Origin: an uncultured Bacteroides sp.
GTDB lineage: Bacteria; Bacteroidota; Bacteroidia; Bacteroidales; Bacteroidaceae
DNA length: 32,439 nucleotides
Direction: 5' to 3'
Assembly (NCBI GenBank): GCA_900546645.1
Contig: URDR01000032.1
Coordinates: 1-32,439 of the forward strand
Part shown: piece by piece, positions 24,543-32,439 of the stretch
Layout: every line of letters begins with the position of its first letter
Numbering within the stretch: the stretch's first letter is position 1
The notes under the pieces: generated by a model
The model's database searches: none
Seen by the model: the letters and a program-made list of their open reading frames with translations, nothing else
Told to the model about the DNA's origin: nothing
Made by a program: the position numbers and the translations under genes

Positions 24543-24588
24543 TATTATACATTAGGCAAGGCTATGGAGCCTGCCTGATGTAGTAATA
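24543..24588 (-). other. Long hairpin in the GH43 leader
   Basis: The left strand TATTATACATTAGGC (24543-24557) and following AAGGCT pair with AGCCTGCCTGATG (24568-24580) and TAGTAATA (24581-24588), giving a stem of about 20 bp with a few bulges and a 4-base loop. It lies between the predicted start of transcription (about 24632) and the GH43 start codon. No T-run follows, so it is more likely a leader structure than a simple terminator. Confidence 0.55.
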
Positions 24589-24638
24589 CAATTAACTAAC
24601 CTCTTCTATAAACCGGTATGAATGGCTTATTTTAGTTG

Positions 24639-24646
24639 CAAAAATA
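24639..24646 (-). promoter_or_regulatory. -7 box of the GH43-GH51 operon, no -33
   Basis: TATTTTTG on the minus strand matches TAnnTTTG exactly. There is no TTTG 19-21 bases upstream, as expected for a promoter that needs an activator; the candidate HTCS site follows at 24667-24698. Confidence 0.55.
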
Positions 24647-24666
24647 AGAGAGATTTATCAGTATGA

Positions 24667-24698
24667 GGTGGACAATTAATCTTCTTTGGTGGACATTT
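24667..24698. promoter_or_regulatory. Candidate HTCS operator, 21-bp-spaced direct repeats
   Basis: GGTGGACAATT (24667-24677) and GGTGGACATTT (24688-24698) start exactly 21 bases apart, two helical turns. Relative to the predicted GH43 transcript start they cover about -35 to -66. Direct repeats 21 bases apart just upstream of the promoter are the classical arrangement for AraC-type activators such as the HTCS output domain. Confidence 0.6.
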
Positions 24699-24729
24699 AG
24701 CTACTAACGGCTATTTTACAAGAATTGAA

Positions 24730-24761
24730 TTTGTTCTGATGGGGTGAATACTCTATATTTG
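24730..24761 (+). promoter_or_regulatory. Promoter of the HTCS gene
   Basis: TTTG (24730-24733), a 20-base spacer and the perfect -7 box TATATTTG (24754-24761) form a complete Bacteroidetes promoter. The leader to ATG 24781 is only about 13 bases. This suggests constitutive expression of the sensor. Confidence 0.8.
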
Positions 24762-24780
24762 TTGCATAAAAAATTTGGTT

Positions 24781-27700
24781 ATGAATATTCGTTGCCTTTT
24801 ACTGGTGCTTTATTTTATGTGGGTCAGTCCGAACTTGTATGCATATATGCAGTCGGGCGAGGGGCGTTATCTTTTTACTCATCTGACCATGGAGAATGGT
24901 CTTCCGCAGAATTATGTAGAAGATTTGATGAAGGACAGCCGTGGCTTTTTATGGATTTCTACCGGTGGGGATGGGGTGACCCGATACGATGGATATGAGT
25001 TTCTCACGTTTAATGCTTCTTCTAAGGGGGTGAGGTTGAAGAATAACTTTGTGTTGAAGTTTTGTGAAGACCGGTTTGGAAGAATATGGATGGTGGGTGA
25101 GCGGGGACTTGACGTGATGGACGTTGAACATTTACGCTTGGTTAACCCACAAGAAATGGGGGATAAGTTTGCTTCGTTTAATGTGAAGTCTTCCACTTTT
25201 GTTTATTGTTCTTCAACAGGAAATATTTGGTTGGGGGCAGACGATAGTTTATATAAACTTTCGTTTACAGAGAATGGCGAAGTGGAGAAGATTGTGAAAA
25301 TATGTGATTTGTATCTGTATAACCGGAGTTTGGCTTTTTGTGAAGTTGACGGATATATCTGGTTTGATTATTTAGGTCGCTTGTGCCGTATCAAAGAGTC
25401 TTCTACTGTTCCCCAACAGCCACAGCCGACTTCAGAGAATTTGCAGATGAATCCAAATGGGGTGATGCTGTGTGCGTTTTACTGGCAGAATGATTTGTGG
25501 ATTGGTACGAATCACGGACTGTATCGGTATAATATTAATTCAGATGTAGTAAAACATTACCAAAGTGAAGAGTCGAAGGCTAATACGTTGACACAGAATT
25601 ATATTACAGACATTGCATTGACTCCCGACGGCACACTGGTAATTGCAACGCTGAAAGGGCTGAATCTGTATAATGCGGTGACCGATGACTTTACCCGTAT
25701 CCAGCAACTAGATGAAAGTGCTTTCCAGCCGATAGGCTTGAATTGTGATTTTATTAATTGCTTGTTGGCTGATGAGAATATGGTATGGGTAGGAACTGAA
25801 GTAGGTGGATTGAGCAAGATGCTTCTTTCTCGCCTGCAAATACAAAATAATGTTCATTCTCTGCAAGAACCTGCAAGTCTTTCGCGCAATTTGGTAAATT
25901 CGATACTTGAAGATGAAGATGGAATGCTTTGGGTAGGAACCGTTGAGGGGGGATTAAACTTGCGCAGAGTAGGGAAGAAGGGTTTTGAACATTATACCAC
26001 CGCTGCGCCTGCTTATTTAAGCCATAACTCCATCAGTGCATTGGCTTCAGATGCTAAAGACCGAATTTATGTGGGAACCTGGGGAGGCGGATTTGGCTGG
26101 GTGAACCGAAAAAATTTAACCGACAGGAAGTTTCATCACATTCCTACTCCTGATACTCCGGGTCTTGAGCAGTCTTTTATCGGGGTATTACTGTATGATA
26201 CGGTGAATAATCTGTTATGGATTGGTTCCAGCAAGGAAATATTGACTTATAATCCGGTGACAGGTGAGGTGCTTGATCCGTTTAAGGGAAAACGGAAGGA
26301 GCAGATTGTAGGTTCTTTGGGCGGGTGTATTACTAAGAATGGTATCCTGTGGATGGGAACTTCGGCTGGTCTGTATCGAGTGGATTTACATAGTCATGAC
26401 GGAGGTAATTTTGAATATACATTATATAGTCATAAGTTTGATGATGTTTCTGATAAGTTGGTTGAGCGTGTAACTTCTGTATATGAAGGAAAGAATGGCG
26501 AACTTTGGGTAGGAACCAATGGTAATGGATTCTATCAGATTATAGATGATGGGAAGTCCTGCTCTTTTAAACCCTATCGGGTAGAGAACGGGCTGGTCAA
26601 TAACAGTGTACGTGGTATTTGGGAAGATAATGAAGGTCATCTATGGATAACAACAAGCAATGGGTTGTCTTGTTTCTTCGTTAAAGAAGAGAACTTTCAG
26701 AATTATACGACGCATGATGGCTTGGCAGGAAATCAGTTTTATTGGAATGCTACCGGAGGTTCTCGTTCTGGGGTATTGTATGCCGGAGGTACAGCCGGAT
26801 TGGCTGAAATACGTTTGTTGCCACGTGCTGAAATTGTGTCTTCTTTTCCGTTGGTATATACGCGCCTGCATAGTTTCGGCAAAATACTTGAAGCGGATGA
26901 CAAGAAGTTGGTAATGCATGAGCGTGATAAATCTCTTTCTATTGATTTTGCTGCTTTAGATTATAACCCTTCTGCTTTGGCACGTTACTCTTATCGTTTA
27001 AAGGGATTTGATGATAAATGGACAGTGGCTCCGATGAGTCAGCATTCGGTTACTTATACGAACCTTCGTCCGGGTAAATATATATTTCAACTGCATTATA
27101 CTCCGGATGGCAAAAACTGGACAGTGCAGAATGATGAATTGAGTATAGTGGTACAGCCTTATTTCTATAAGACTGCTTGGTTTATTTTACTTGTGTTGTG
27201 TATCGTTACCTTTACGGTTTACCGTATTTTGCTCTGGCGGTTCCGTGTACTCAAACAGCAGAAAGAGCTTTTGCATCAGATGGTGGAAGAGCGTACGCAT
27301 GAATTAGAGGAGCAAAAGAAACTGCTTTCTAATCAGACGCAGGAACTTTCACTGCAAAATGAATTGTTGAAAAATCAGAATGAAAAGATTACCAGCCAGA
27401 AAAACAAGATTTTGGAAATGTCTCGTAAGGTTGAAGAGCTGACGGTGGATAAGCTGAGTTTCTTTACTAACATTACGCATGAGTTCCGCACACCGCTGAC
27501 TTTAATTATAGGTCCTATTGAGCGTGCGTTGAAATTAAGCTACAATCCGCAGGTTATCGAACAGTTGCATTTGGTCGAGCGTAACTCCAAATATCTTCTT
27601 TCGCTGGTTAATCAGTTAATGGATTTTCGCAAGGTAGAGGAAGGGCGAATGAAAATAGTCATGAATCAGGGAAACCTCTTGTCGTTTATGCAAGAACTGA

Positions 27701-28977
27701 TGCTTCCTTTTGCTGATTATGCAGAAGGAAGAGGCATCACTTTCCGTCTTTTTCTCCATTTGCCGAAGCCGGAATTGATGTTTGCTGAGGATGTAATGAG
27801 AAAAGTCTTGACTAATTTGGTGAGCAATTCATTGAAGTTTACTCCCAAGGGTGGGGCGGTTTTGGTTTATGTAAGTACCTTATATACGGAAACTCAGGAA
27901 GAGAAACTGTTTATTGGAGTTCGTGATACGGGAAAAGGAATCCCAGAGGAGGACATTGACCGTATATTCAATCGTTTTTATCAGTCGGATAATCAAACAC
28001 TTGAGTCTGTAAGCGGGCAAAGTGGAACAGGTATCGGATTATATCTCTGTAAGAAGTTGATTTGTTCGCTGGGTGGAGATATTTATGCGAAGAATAATCC
28101 GAAAAAAGGGTCTTCATTCCGTATCCTGCTTCCTGTTGAACGTTCTGCAGAGGTGGGTGAAACCATACCGGAAGAAAATGAAGAACTGAGTACTGACTTG
28201 ATGAAGAACAATAAAATGACCATGCTTGTTGTGGAAGACAATAAGGATATGCGCGATTATATTCGTTCGATTTTAAGTGAATATTATAATGTACTTGAAG
28301 CTTCACAGGGAGAGGAGGCGCTTCAGGTTCTAAAGAACTATGATGTAGACTTTATTATCAGCGACTTAATGATGCCAGTGATGGACGGAGTGGAGTTCCT
28401 GCGTGCAGTGAAGAATGATTTCTCCATTTCGCATATTCCTTTCCTGATGCTTACCGCGAAAACATCCGATGAATCTCGTTTGGAAAGTTATAAAGTGGGC
28501 GTAGATGCATATCTGCTGAAGCCTTTTGATGAGAACTTGCTTCTGGCTCGTATCTCTAACATTCTGGAAAACCGTAAACGCTTCCAACAGAAGTTCTCGA
28601 TTGACATGAATACTGAATCATTGAATATTGAGGAAGAATCAGGCGATAAAAAGTTCCTTGATAAGGCAATGAAAGTGGTGAAAGAAAATTATAAGAAATC
28701 AGATTTTGAGGTCGGTGATTTTATTGAAGCTATGGGAATAAGTAAAAGCTTGCTGAATAAAAAAATGCAATCGCTTACCGGGCAGTCGGCAGGACAGTTC
28801 ATGCGTAATTACCGGTTGAATCTGGCTCGTGAACTTTTGTTGAAGAATAAGGTCAGTCGGGAAATGAATATTTCCGAGATTGCTTATGAGGTGGGCTTTA
28901 ATGATCCGAAATATTTTACCCGCTGCTTTACCAAGCATTTTAATATTACACCAAGTAGCTTGATGGAGGATCAGTAA
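24781..28977 (+). CDS. Hybrid two-component system sensor-regulator (HTCS) for the arabinose-glycan module
   Basis: From ATG 24781 the protein has 1398 residues. In order: signal peptide (1-21), a periplasmic sensor of repeated propeller blades (about 25-700; repeats of the form GxLWVGTxxGL), a Y_Y_Y domain (about 715-785; YRLKGFDDKWT, YTNLRPGKYIFQL), a membrane helix (about 797-818), a coiled coil (about 825-880), the kinase H-box with His900 (FFTNITHEFRTPL), an ATPase domain (DTGKGIPEED, GTGIGLYLCKK), a receiver with Asp1195 (DFIISDLMMPVMDG) and an AraC-type HTH (about 1308-1398; ISEIAYEVGFNDPKYFTRCFTKHF). All catalytic motifs are intact. HTCSs bind an oligosaccharide directly and activate nearby polysaccharide-utilisation genes. 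The divergent GH43-GH51 operon is the obvious target. Confidence 0.96.
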   Translation: MNIRCLLLVLYFMWVSPNLYAYMQSGEGRYLFTHLTMENGLPQNYVEDLMKDSRGFLWISTGGDGVTRYDGYEFLTFNASSKGVRLKNNFVLKFCEDRFGRIWMVGERGLDVMDVEHLRLVNPQEMGDKFASFNVKSSTFVYCSSTGNIWLGADDSLYKLSFTENGEVEKIVKICDLYLYNRSLAFCEVDGYIWFDYLGRLCRIKESSTVPQQPQPTSENLQMNPNGVMLCAFYWQNDLWIGTNHGLYRYNINSDVVKHYQSEESKANTLTQNYITDIALTPDGTLVIATLKGLNLYNAVTDDFTRIQQLDESAFQPIGLNCDFINCLLADENMVWVGTEVGGLSKMLLSRLQIQNNVHSLQEPASLSRNLVNSILEDEDGMLWVGTVEGGLNLRRVGKKGFEHYTTAAPAYLSHNSISALASDAKDRIYVGTWGGGFGWVNRKNLTDRKFHHIPTPDTPGLEQSFIGVLLYDTVNNLLWIGSSKEILTYNPVTGEVLDPFKGKRKEQIVGSLGGCITKNGILWMGTSAGLYRVDLHSHDGGNFEYTLYSHKFDDVSDKLVERVTSVYEGKNGELWVGTNGNGFYQIIDDGKSCSFKPYRVENGLVNNSVRGIWEDNEGHLWITTSNGLSCFFVKEENFQNYTTHDGLAGNQFYWNATGGSRSGVLYAGGTAGLAEIRLLPRAEIVSSFPLVYTRLHSFGKILEADDKKLVMHERDKSLSIDFAALDYNPSALARYSYRLKGFDDKWTVAPMSQHSVTYTNLRPGKYIFQLHYTPDGKNWTVQNDELSIVVQPYFYKTAWFILLVLCIVTFTVYRILLWRFRVLKQQKELLHQMVEERTHELEEQKKLLSNQTQELSLQNELLKNQNEKITSQKNKILEMSRKVEELTVDKLSFFTNITHEFRTPLTLIIGPIERALKLSYNPQVIEQLHLVERNSKYLLSLVNQLMDFRKVEEGRMKIVMNQGNLLSFMQELMLPFADYAEGRGITFRLFLHLPKPELMFAEDVMRKVLTNLVSNSLKFTPKGGAVLVYVSTLYTETQEEKLFIGVRDTGKGIPEEDIDRIFNRFYQSDNQTLESVSGQSGTGIGLYLCKKLICSLGGDIYAKNNPKKGSSFRILLPVERSAEVGETIPEENEELSTDLMKNNKMTMLVVEDNKDMRDYIRSILSEYYNVLEASQGEEALQVLKNYDVDFIISDLMMPVMDGVEFLRAVKNDFSISHIPFLMLTAKTSDESRLESYKVGVDAYLLKPFDENLLLARISNILENRKRFQQKFSIDMNTESLNIEEESGDKKFLDKAMKVVKENYKKSDFEVGDFIEAMGISKSLLNKKMQSLTGQSAGQFMRNYRLNLARELLLKNKVSREMNISEIAYEVGFNDPKYFTRCFTKHFNITPSSLMEDQ

Positions 28978-28988
28978 ATATATGAGTT

Positions 28989-29038
28989 AACGGGGAAGTA
29001 AGGTCTTGAAAATGGATTAAGAACCTTGCTTCCCCGTT
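28989..29038. terminator. Hairpin between the convergent HTCS and GH97 genes
   Basis: AACGGGGAAGTAAGGT (28989-29004) pairs with ACCTTGCTTCCCCGTT (29023-29038) with one G-U pair. It begins 11 bases after the HTCS stop codon. T-runs are weak on both sides, so efficiency is uncertain. Confidence 0.6.
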
Positions 29039-29097
29039 GCTTGACCGGCTGTTTGGAAAACAGACTTTTCTGCTGAAGACCGAAACTTATAAAGCGT

Positions 29098-31212
29098 TTA
29101 TTTTATTTCTTTTATGCTGATAGCCACTCCTCCACTGGGGGCAAGTCTTTGTTTCAGAGTCGTTTTGCTTGAAACCTTTCGGGTTGAAATGGCATAGTCT
29201 TTCGGATTGGTGCGCCAGTCTGCCTTTTTCCCGTCAGCGTATATCGTAGCCAGATATTTCTTTCCGGCAGGGAGGAAACTTAGGTCAATCACGGCTTCGC
29301 GTGCGTTTTCATCGGTGATTCCTCCGATATACCATTCCTGCTTTCCTTTCGCTTTACGAGCTATGGTGAGGTAATCGCCCGGTTCTGCTTCCAGAATATA
29401 GGTGTCATCCCAGTCGGCTGACACATCTTTGATAAATTGGAATGCGTCAGGATATTTCTCGTAATTCTGGTATAAGTCGGCTGCCATCTGAAGCGGGCTG
29501 TACATGGTAACATATAAAGCCAGTTGCTTGACCAAGGTGGAACTCAATTTAGCCGGATTACTGCCATATACTGACAAGTCTCCCTCAAAAATTCCTGGGG
29601 TATAATCCATCGGTCCTCCCATCAGTCGGGTGAAAGGTAAGATGGTTGCGTGTTCGGGTGTATTTCCGTTGAACGATTCAAACTCGGTTCCACGAGCTGA
29701 TTCTTGAGCAATCCAGTTAGGATACGTACGGCATAATCCGGTGGGGCGTACAGCTTCATGTGAGTTGACCATGGCTTTATAGCGAGCTGCTGTTTCCACT
29801 ACGCGTAAGTAATGGTTTACCATCCATTGACCGTCATGATGTTCGCTTCGTGGAATAATAGGACCCACGTATCCGGTCTTTACTGCATCGTATCCATTCT
29901 CTGCCATAAAGCGGAAGGCATCTTCCATCTGACGCTCGTAGTCGGCAACCGATGAAGTGGTTTCGTGGTGCATGATAATTTTCACTCCTTTTTCGGCAGC
30001 ATAGCGTTGCAGTTCTTTTACGTCAAAGTCTGGATAAGGTTTGGTGAAACTGTAGATATGTTCTTTGATATAAGCAAAGTTTGCCTCCCATCCTTCATTC
30101 CAACCTTCCACTAAAACCGCATCAAAACCGTGGCGGGCAGCAAAGTCAATATATTCTTTCACATGAGCCGTATTTGCTCCGTGCGTCCCGTTGGGTTTTT
30201 CTTGTGTATAGTCTGTCTTTCCAATTACGATGTCCTGATTGTTGGTATAGGCCCAGGTAGAACCTTGTCCGGTGAAGTATTCCCACCATACGCCTACATA
30301 CTTAACCGGATGAATCCATGACGTATCTTCCAGTTTGCAGGGCTCGTTTAAGTTAAGAATCAGATTCGAGGCCAAGATGTCGCGTGCATCATCGCTTACG
30401 ATAATAGTTCTCCACGGAGTTACACTTCCGGTCTGTATATATCCTTTGGTTCCGTTTTTGTCAGGAGTTAGATGTGCACTGAGCATGAATGTTTTATCAT
30501 TCAGATTTAGTTGCATAGCCGGATAGTTTACCAAGGCAGCCTCGTGAATGTTGATATATAATCCATCTTCCGATTTCAGCATAAGCGGAGTTTGTACTGC
30601 CAGATTCGGTGTAAATGACTTGGCGGCAAGCGGTTCCTTGCGTACGCTATCAATAAGGCTTTCAACTTCCGAAAGAAGTGAAACCGTTGTAGGATATTCA
30701 TTGGTGTCGTAATCACCCGGAAGCCAGAAAGCTTTATGATTTCCGGTCAGCCGGAATTCGGTACATTCCTCGTTTAAGGTGAAATTCCGCAAATCTTTCT
30801 GTACGGGGAACTCATAGCGGAATCCCAGTCCGTCATCAAACAAGCGGAAACGGATGTTCAGCTCCCATCCGGTCTTTTCCTGTTTTAGCTTGACAAGCAT
30901 TTCTTTGTGATGATCGCGTATCTTGCTGTATTGCCCTAAGACAGGTTGCCAAGTGGTATCGGTTTCCGAAGTTTGTGTTGAAACCAGCTTGAAGTTACGG
31001 TCGAACTCAAATGAGGGACGGATGGAAAAGCCCATCCTGCTTTCTCTGACAATGGTTTTGCCTTTATATAATAGGGTATATACGGGAGTTTTCCCGTCGG
31101 TCATCCGGAAATGGAGTGTCAAGTTTCCGTCGGGCGAATGCAGGGTTTGGGCTGATGAGCCGCTCACAATGAAAATTACAAGAGCGAGAGATAATAAGAG
31201 TTGTTTTACCAT
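29098..31212 (-). CDS. GH97 alpha-glucosidase, SusB-like inverting type, exported
   Basis: From ATG 31212 the protein has 704 residues; the longer frame upstream adds 38 residues ahead of the signal peptide and was rejected. A signal peptide (LLLSLALVIFIVSGSSAQ) is followed by an N-terminal beta-sandwich (about 25-270), the TIM barrel (about 275-600) and a C-terminal beta domain. Diagnostic blocks are VKYVGVWWEYF, FDAVLVEGWNEGWE, IIMHHETTSS, MVNSHEAVRPTGL and ARGTEFESF. These Glu-bearing blocks are those of SusB, the calcium-dependent inverting member, not the retaining alpha-galactosidase type. It would release glucose from alpha-linked oligosaccharides in the periplasm. No starch susCD genes adjoin it. 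Terminal DNA with the HTCS gene is convergent. Confidence 0.93.
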   Translation of the reverse strand: MVKQLLLSLALVIFIVSGSSAQTLHSPDGNLTLHFRMTDGKTPVYTLLYKGKTIVRESRMGFSIRPSFEFDRNFKLVSTQTSETDTTWQPVLGQYSKIRDHHKEMLVKLKQEKTGWELNIRFRLFDDGLGFRYEFPVQKDLRNFTLNEECTEFRLTGNHKAFWLPGDYDTNEYPTTVSLLSEVESLIDSVRKEPLAAKSFTPNLAVQTPLMLKSEDGLYINIHEAALVNYPAMQLNLNDKTFMLSAHLTPDKNGTKGYIQTGSVTPWRTIIVSDDARDILASNLILNLNEPCKLEDTSWIHPVKYVGVWWEYFTGQGSTWAYTNNQDIVIGKTDYTQEKPNGTHGANTAHVKEYIDFAARHGFDAVLVEGWNEGWEANFAYIKEHIYSFTKPYPDFDVKELQRYAAEKGVKIIMHHETTSSVADYERQMEDAFRFMAENGYDAVKTGYVGPIIPRSEHHDGQWMVNHYLRVVETAARYKAMVNSHEAVRPTGLCRTYPNWIAQESARGTEFESFNGNTPEHATILPFTRLMGGPMDYTPGIFEGDLSVYGSNPAKLSSTLVKQLALYVTMYSPLQMAADLYQNYEKYPDAFQFIKDVSADWDDTYILEAEPGDYLTIARKAKGKQEWYIGGITDENAREAVIDLSFLPAGKKYLATIYADGKKADWRTNPKDYAISTRKVSSKTTLKQRLAPSGGVAISIKEIK

Positions 31213-31422
31213 GATATAATAATAAAGGGTTATACAAATTAGTGACTGCAAGCATACGTGTTTTTGGGGTCGAGCTGTCTGGAGAGCGTATTGCCTTGTT
31301 GCCTTATAGGCAGGTTCGTTGCTCAAGTCTTTTTATATAACAACCCATCCGGTCAATTCACTTATGGCAAGGTCTGATTTTAAGATGGCTTTTATGTGAT
31401 GCAGCATAAAAGGAATAAATAT

Positions 31423-31437
31423 TATCGAATAACAATA
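31423..31437. promoter_or_regulatory. Imperfect palindrome upstream of the CPBP promoter
   Basis: TATCG-N5-CAATA differs by one base from the palindrome TATCG-N5-CGATA at 31488-31502. It lies just upstream of the -33 box. Confidence 0.4.
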
Positions 31438-31454
31438 AATATTTTCCTTTTTTC

Positions 31455-31485
31455 TTTGCATGTTAAAAAGATGTATTTATCTTTG
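31455..31485 (+). promoter_or_regulatory. Promoter of the CPBP protease gene
   Basis: TTTG (31455-31458), a 19-base spacer and TATCTTTG (31478-31485) form a perfect Bacteroidetes promoter. The leader is about 54 bases. Confidence 0.8.
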
Positions 31486-31487
31486 CA

Positions 31488-31502
31488 TATCGAAAAACGA
31501 TA
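31488..31502. promoter_or_regulatory. Palindrome over the transcription start of the CPBP gene, candidate operator
   Basis: TATCG (31488-31492) and CGATA (31498-31502) are inverted around AAAAA and cover the predicted transcription start, where a repressor would block initiation. A near copy lies 65 bases upstream. Confidence 0.5.
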
Positions 31503-31544
31503 AATAAATATTGAAATACTATTAACCTTTAAACTCTGAACATT

Positions 31545-32312
31545 ATGTTACGTGTTATCAAACTTCTGCTTTATTATTTCGCCTATAATCTAGGCGTTAC
31601 CGCCGTTGTTACAGGTATCTGGATGGCATTCAACGGCTTTCAATTCCCGACAGAAAGCGGTGCTGCTACTGAACTGAGCATTTATGTGCTTATTTTGGCA
31701 AACATAGCCTATGGACTTCATTTGGTTTGGGGCAGATATTGTGAGCTTAACCATACGACCCTTTCTCCTGTCTCCGTATCGGTGATGACGGTTTCCGTAG
31801 TGCTTATCTTGGCTATGGGATGTTGGAGCAATTATATGCTGGAAGCATTGGAGGTTCCCGATACGATGAAAGAACTTTTCGAGGTCATGCTTGGCAATCC
31901 GTGGGGTATCTTCGCCATTGCGCTGTTGGCTCCGGTATTCGAAGAAATTCTCTTTCGCGGTGCCATTCAAGGATACTTGATGAAGAAATGGACAAATCCT
32001 TGGTGGGGTATTGTTGTAGCTTCGCTGATATTCGGGGCTATTCACGGAAATCCGGTGCAGATACCTTTCGCTTTCATCACCGGCTTAGTGTTGGGATGGA
32101 TGTATTACCGCACAGGTAGCCTGTTGCCGGGCATTGTGATGCACTTTGTCAACAATAGTTTTTCGGTTGTACTTTTCCATTTTACCAGAAACGAGGCCGA
32201 TACCACGATGGTAGGACTGTTGGGAGAGACCGGAGCGGTTACGCTTGCCGTTATAGGATTTGCTGTTACCATAGCCTGCGTATGGTATATTGCGAAGAAA
32301 GAGGTTTTATAA
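31545..32312 (+). CDS. CPBP family intramembrane metalloprotease
   Basis: The 255-residue protein has about seven or eight membrane helices and the full set of CPBP (ABI/Rce1-like) motifs: Glu133-Glu134-x3-Arg138 in FEEILFRG, His167 in FGAIHGNP, and His200-x3-Asn204 in MHFVNNSFS. The family cleaves or modifies substrates inside the membrane; bacterial members are linked to bacteriocin immunity, prenyl-protein-like processing or regulator control, and no substrate can be named here. It has a strong promoter flanked by two similar palindromes, suggesting repression by a local regulator that may lie beyond the window. A short gene starts 19 bases after its stop codon, in the same orientation, as in an operon. 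Confidence 0.9.
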   Translation: MLRVIKLLLYYFAYNLGVTAVVTGIWMAFNGFQFPTESGAATELSIYVLILANIAYGLHLVWGRYCELNHTTLSPVSVSVMTVSVVLILAMGCWSNYMLEALEVPDTMKELFEVMLGNPWGIFAIALLAPVFEEILFRGAIQGYLMKKWTNPWWGIVVASLIFGAIHGNPVQIPFAFITGLVLGWMYYRTGSLLPGIVMHFVNNSFSVVLFHFTRNEADTTMVGLLGETGAVTLAVIGFAVTIACVWYIAKKEVL

Positions 32313-32331
32313 TTTTAAAAGATAGAATACG

Positions 32332-32415
32332 ATGAAAGATTTGAAGATTATCGGCTTGATTGCCGTGTTGTTTATACTATTTGATAGGGTGTCCAGTTTA
32401 ACGTTCCCAATTTAG
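32332..32415 (+). pseudogene. Truncated membrane protein gene after the CPBP gene
   Basis: The ATG at 32332 opens a frame of 27 codons (MKDLKIIGLIAVLFILFDRV, then a short tail and a TAG stop). The first 18 residues form the start of a membrane helix, as at the start of a normal membrane protein. The tail and the bases from about 32387 onward look unrelated, as if the gene were interrupted. DUF2975-type proteins are one candidate for the intact form, but this is a guess from context. Confidence 0.4.
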
Positions 32416-32439
32416 CCTACCTTTTTAAGCTGTTTGGTA
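32387..32439. mobile_element. Possible end of an inserted mobile element, reaching the window edge
   Basis: The reading frame of the preceding gene loses its membrane-helix character near 32385 and stops at 32415. From TGTCCAGTTT (32390) onward the sequence has no open frame in view. A transposon or IS end here would explain the truncation. No inverted partner or target duplication can be seen because the window ends. Confidence 0.3.

Noticed and set aside
31213..31326. N-terminal extension of the GH97 protein by 38 residues
   Set aside because: The signal peptide begins at the internal Met (31212); the extension has no function and would hide the export signal.

Overview
The window reads as chromosomal DNA of a gut Bacteroidales species (Bacteroides or Phocaeicola type). 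The evidence is a SusC/SusD pair, a hybrid two-component system (HTCS), GH51, GH43 and GH97 glycosidases with signal peptides, and many promoters of the Bacteroidetes form (TTTG or TTG at -33, TAnnTTTG at -7). The species cannot be fixed from the sequence alone.

Layout. 1-244 is the 3' end of a metal ABC transporter ATPase. 354-5848 (minus) is a susC-susD-lipoprotein operon closed by a hairpin terminator; its third product carries a RanBP2-type zinc finger. 6142-7371 (plus) holds two unrecognised exported or membrane proteins. 7499-8764 (minus) is a U32 family protein of the tRNA-hydroxylation type. 8886-11784 (minus) is a tight operon of a CDF cation exporter, an extended SDR and an AUR1-like PAP2 membrane enzyme, probably lipid-related. 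12137-14284 is RNase R and 14836-15729 is serine acetyltransferase. Between these two lie a 43-codon basic ORF with its own promoter and a 22-bp tandem repeat built from AGTACT palindromes.

15914-21360 looks like an accessory island. Two 141-bp direct repeats, each a complete promoter-sRNA-terminator unit on the minus strand, bracket a DUF3108-like secreted protein and a more AT-rich cassette. The cassette lies between two decayed IS4-type transposase remnants in the same orientation. It encodes a membrane-anchored winged-helix regulator (ToxR/CadC-like layout) and a TonB-dependent outer-membrane beta-barrel. Between the two genes are three TGTC(A/T)GT repeats spaced exactly 11 bp apart, ahead of a -7 box with no -33 element. 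This is what an OmpR/PhoB-type winged helix would be expected to bind, so the cassette looks like a self-contained sensor-receptor system.

21500-28977 is an arabinose-glycan utilisation module: a GH43-GH51 operon (minus) divergent from a full-length HTCS (plus). The intergenic region holds two GGTGGACA direct repeats 21 bp apart, placed as an AraC-type activator site for the GH43 promoter, and a long hairpin in the GH43 leader. 29098-31212 (minus) is a SusB-like GH97 enzyme. 31545-32312 is a CPBP membrane protease. The gene after it is cut off after 27 codons, possibly by a mobile element whose end reaches the window edge.
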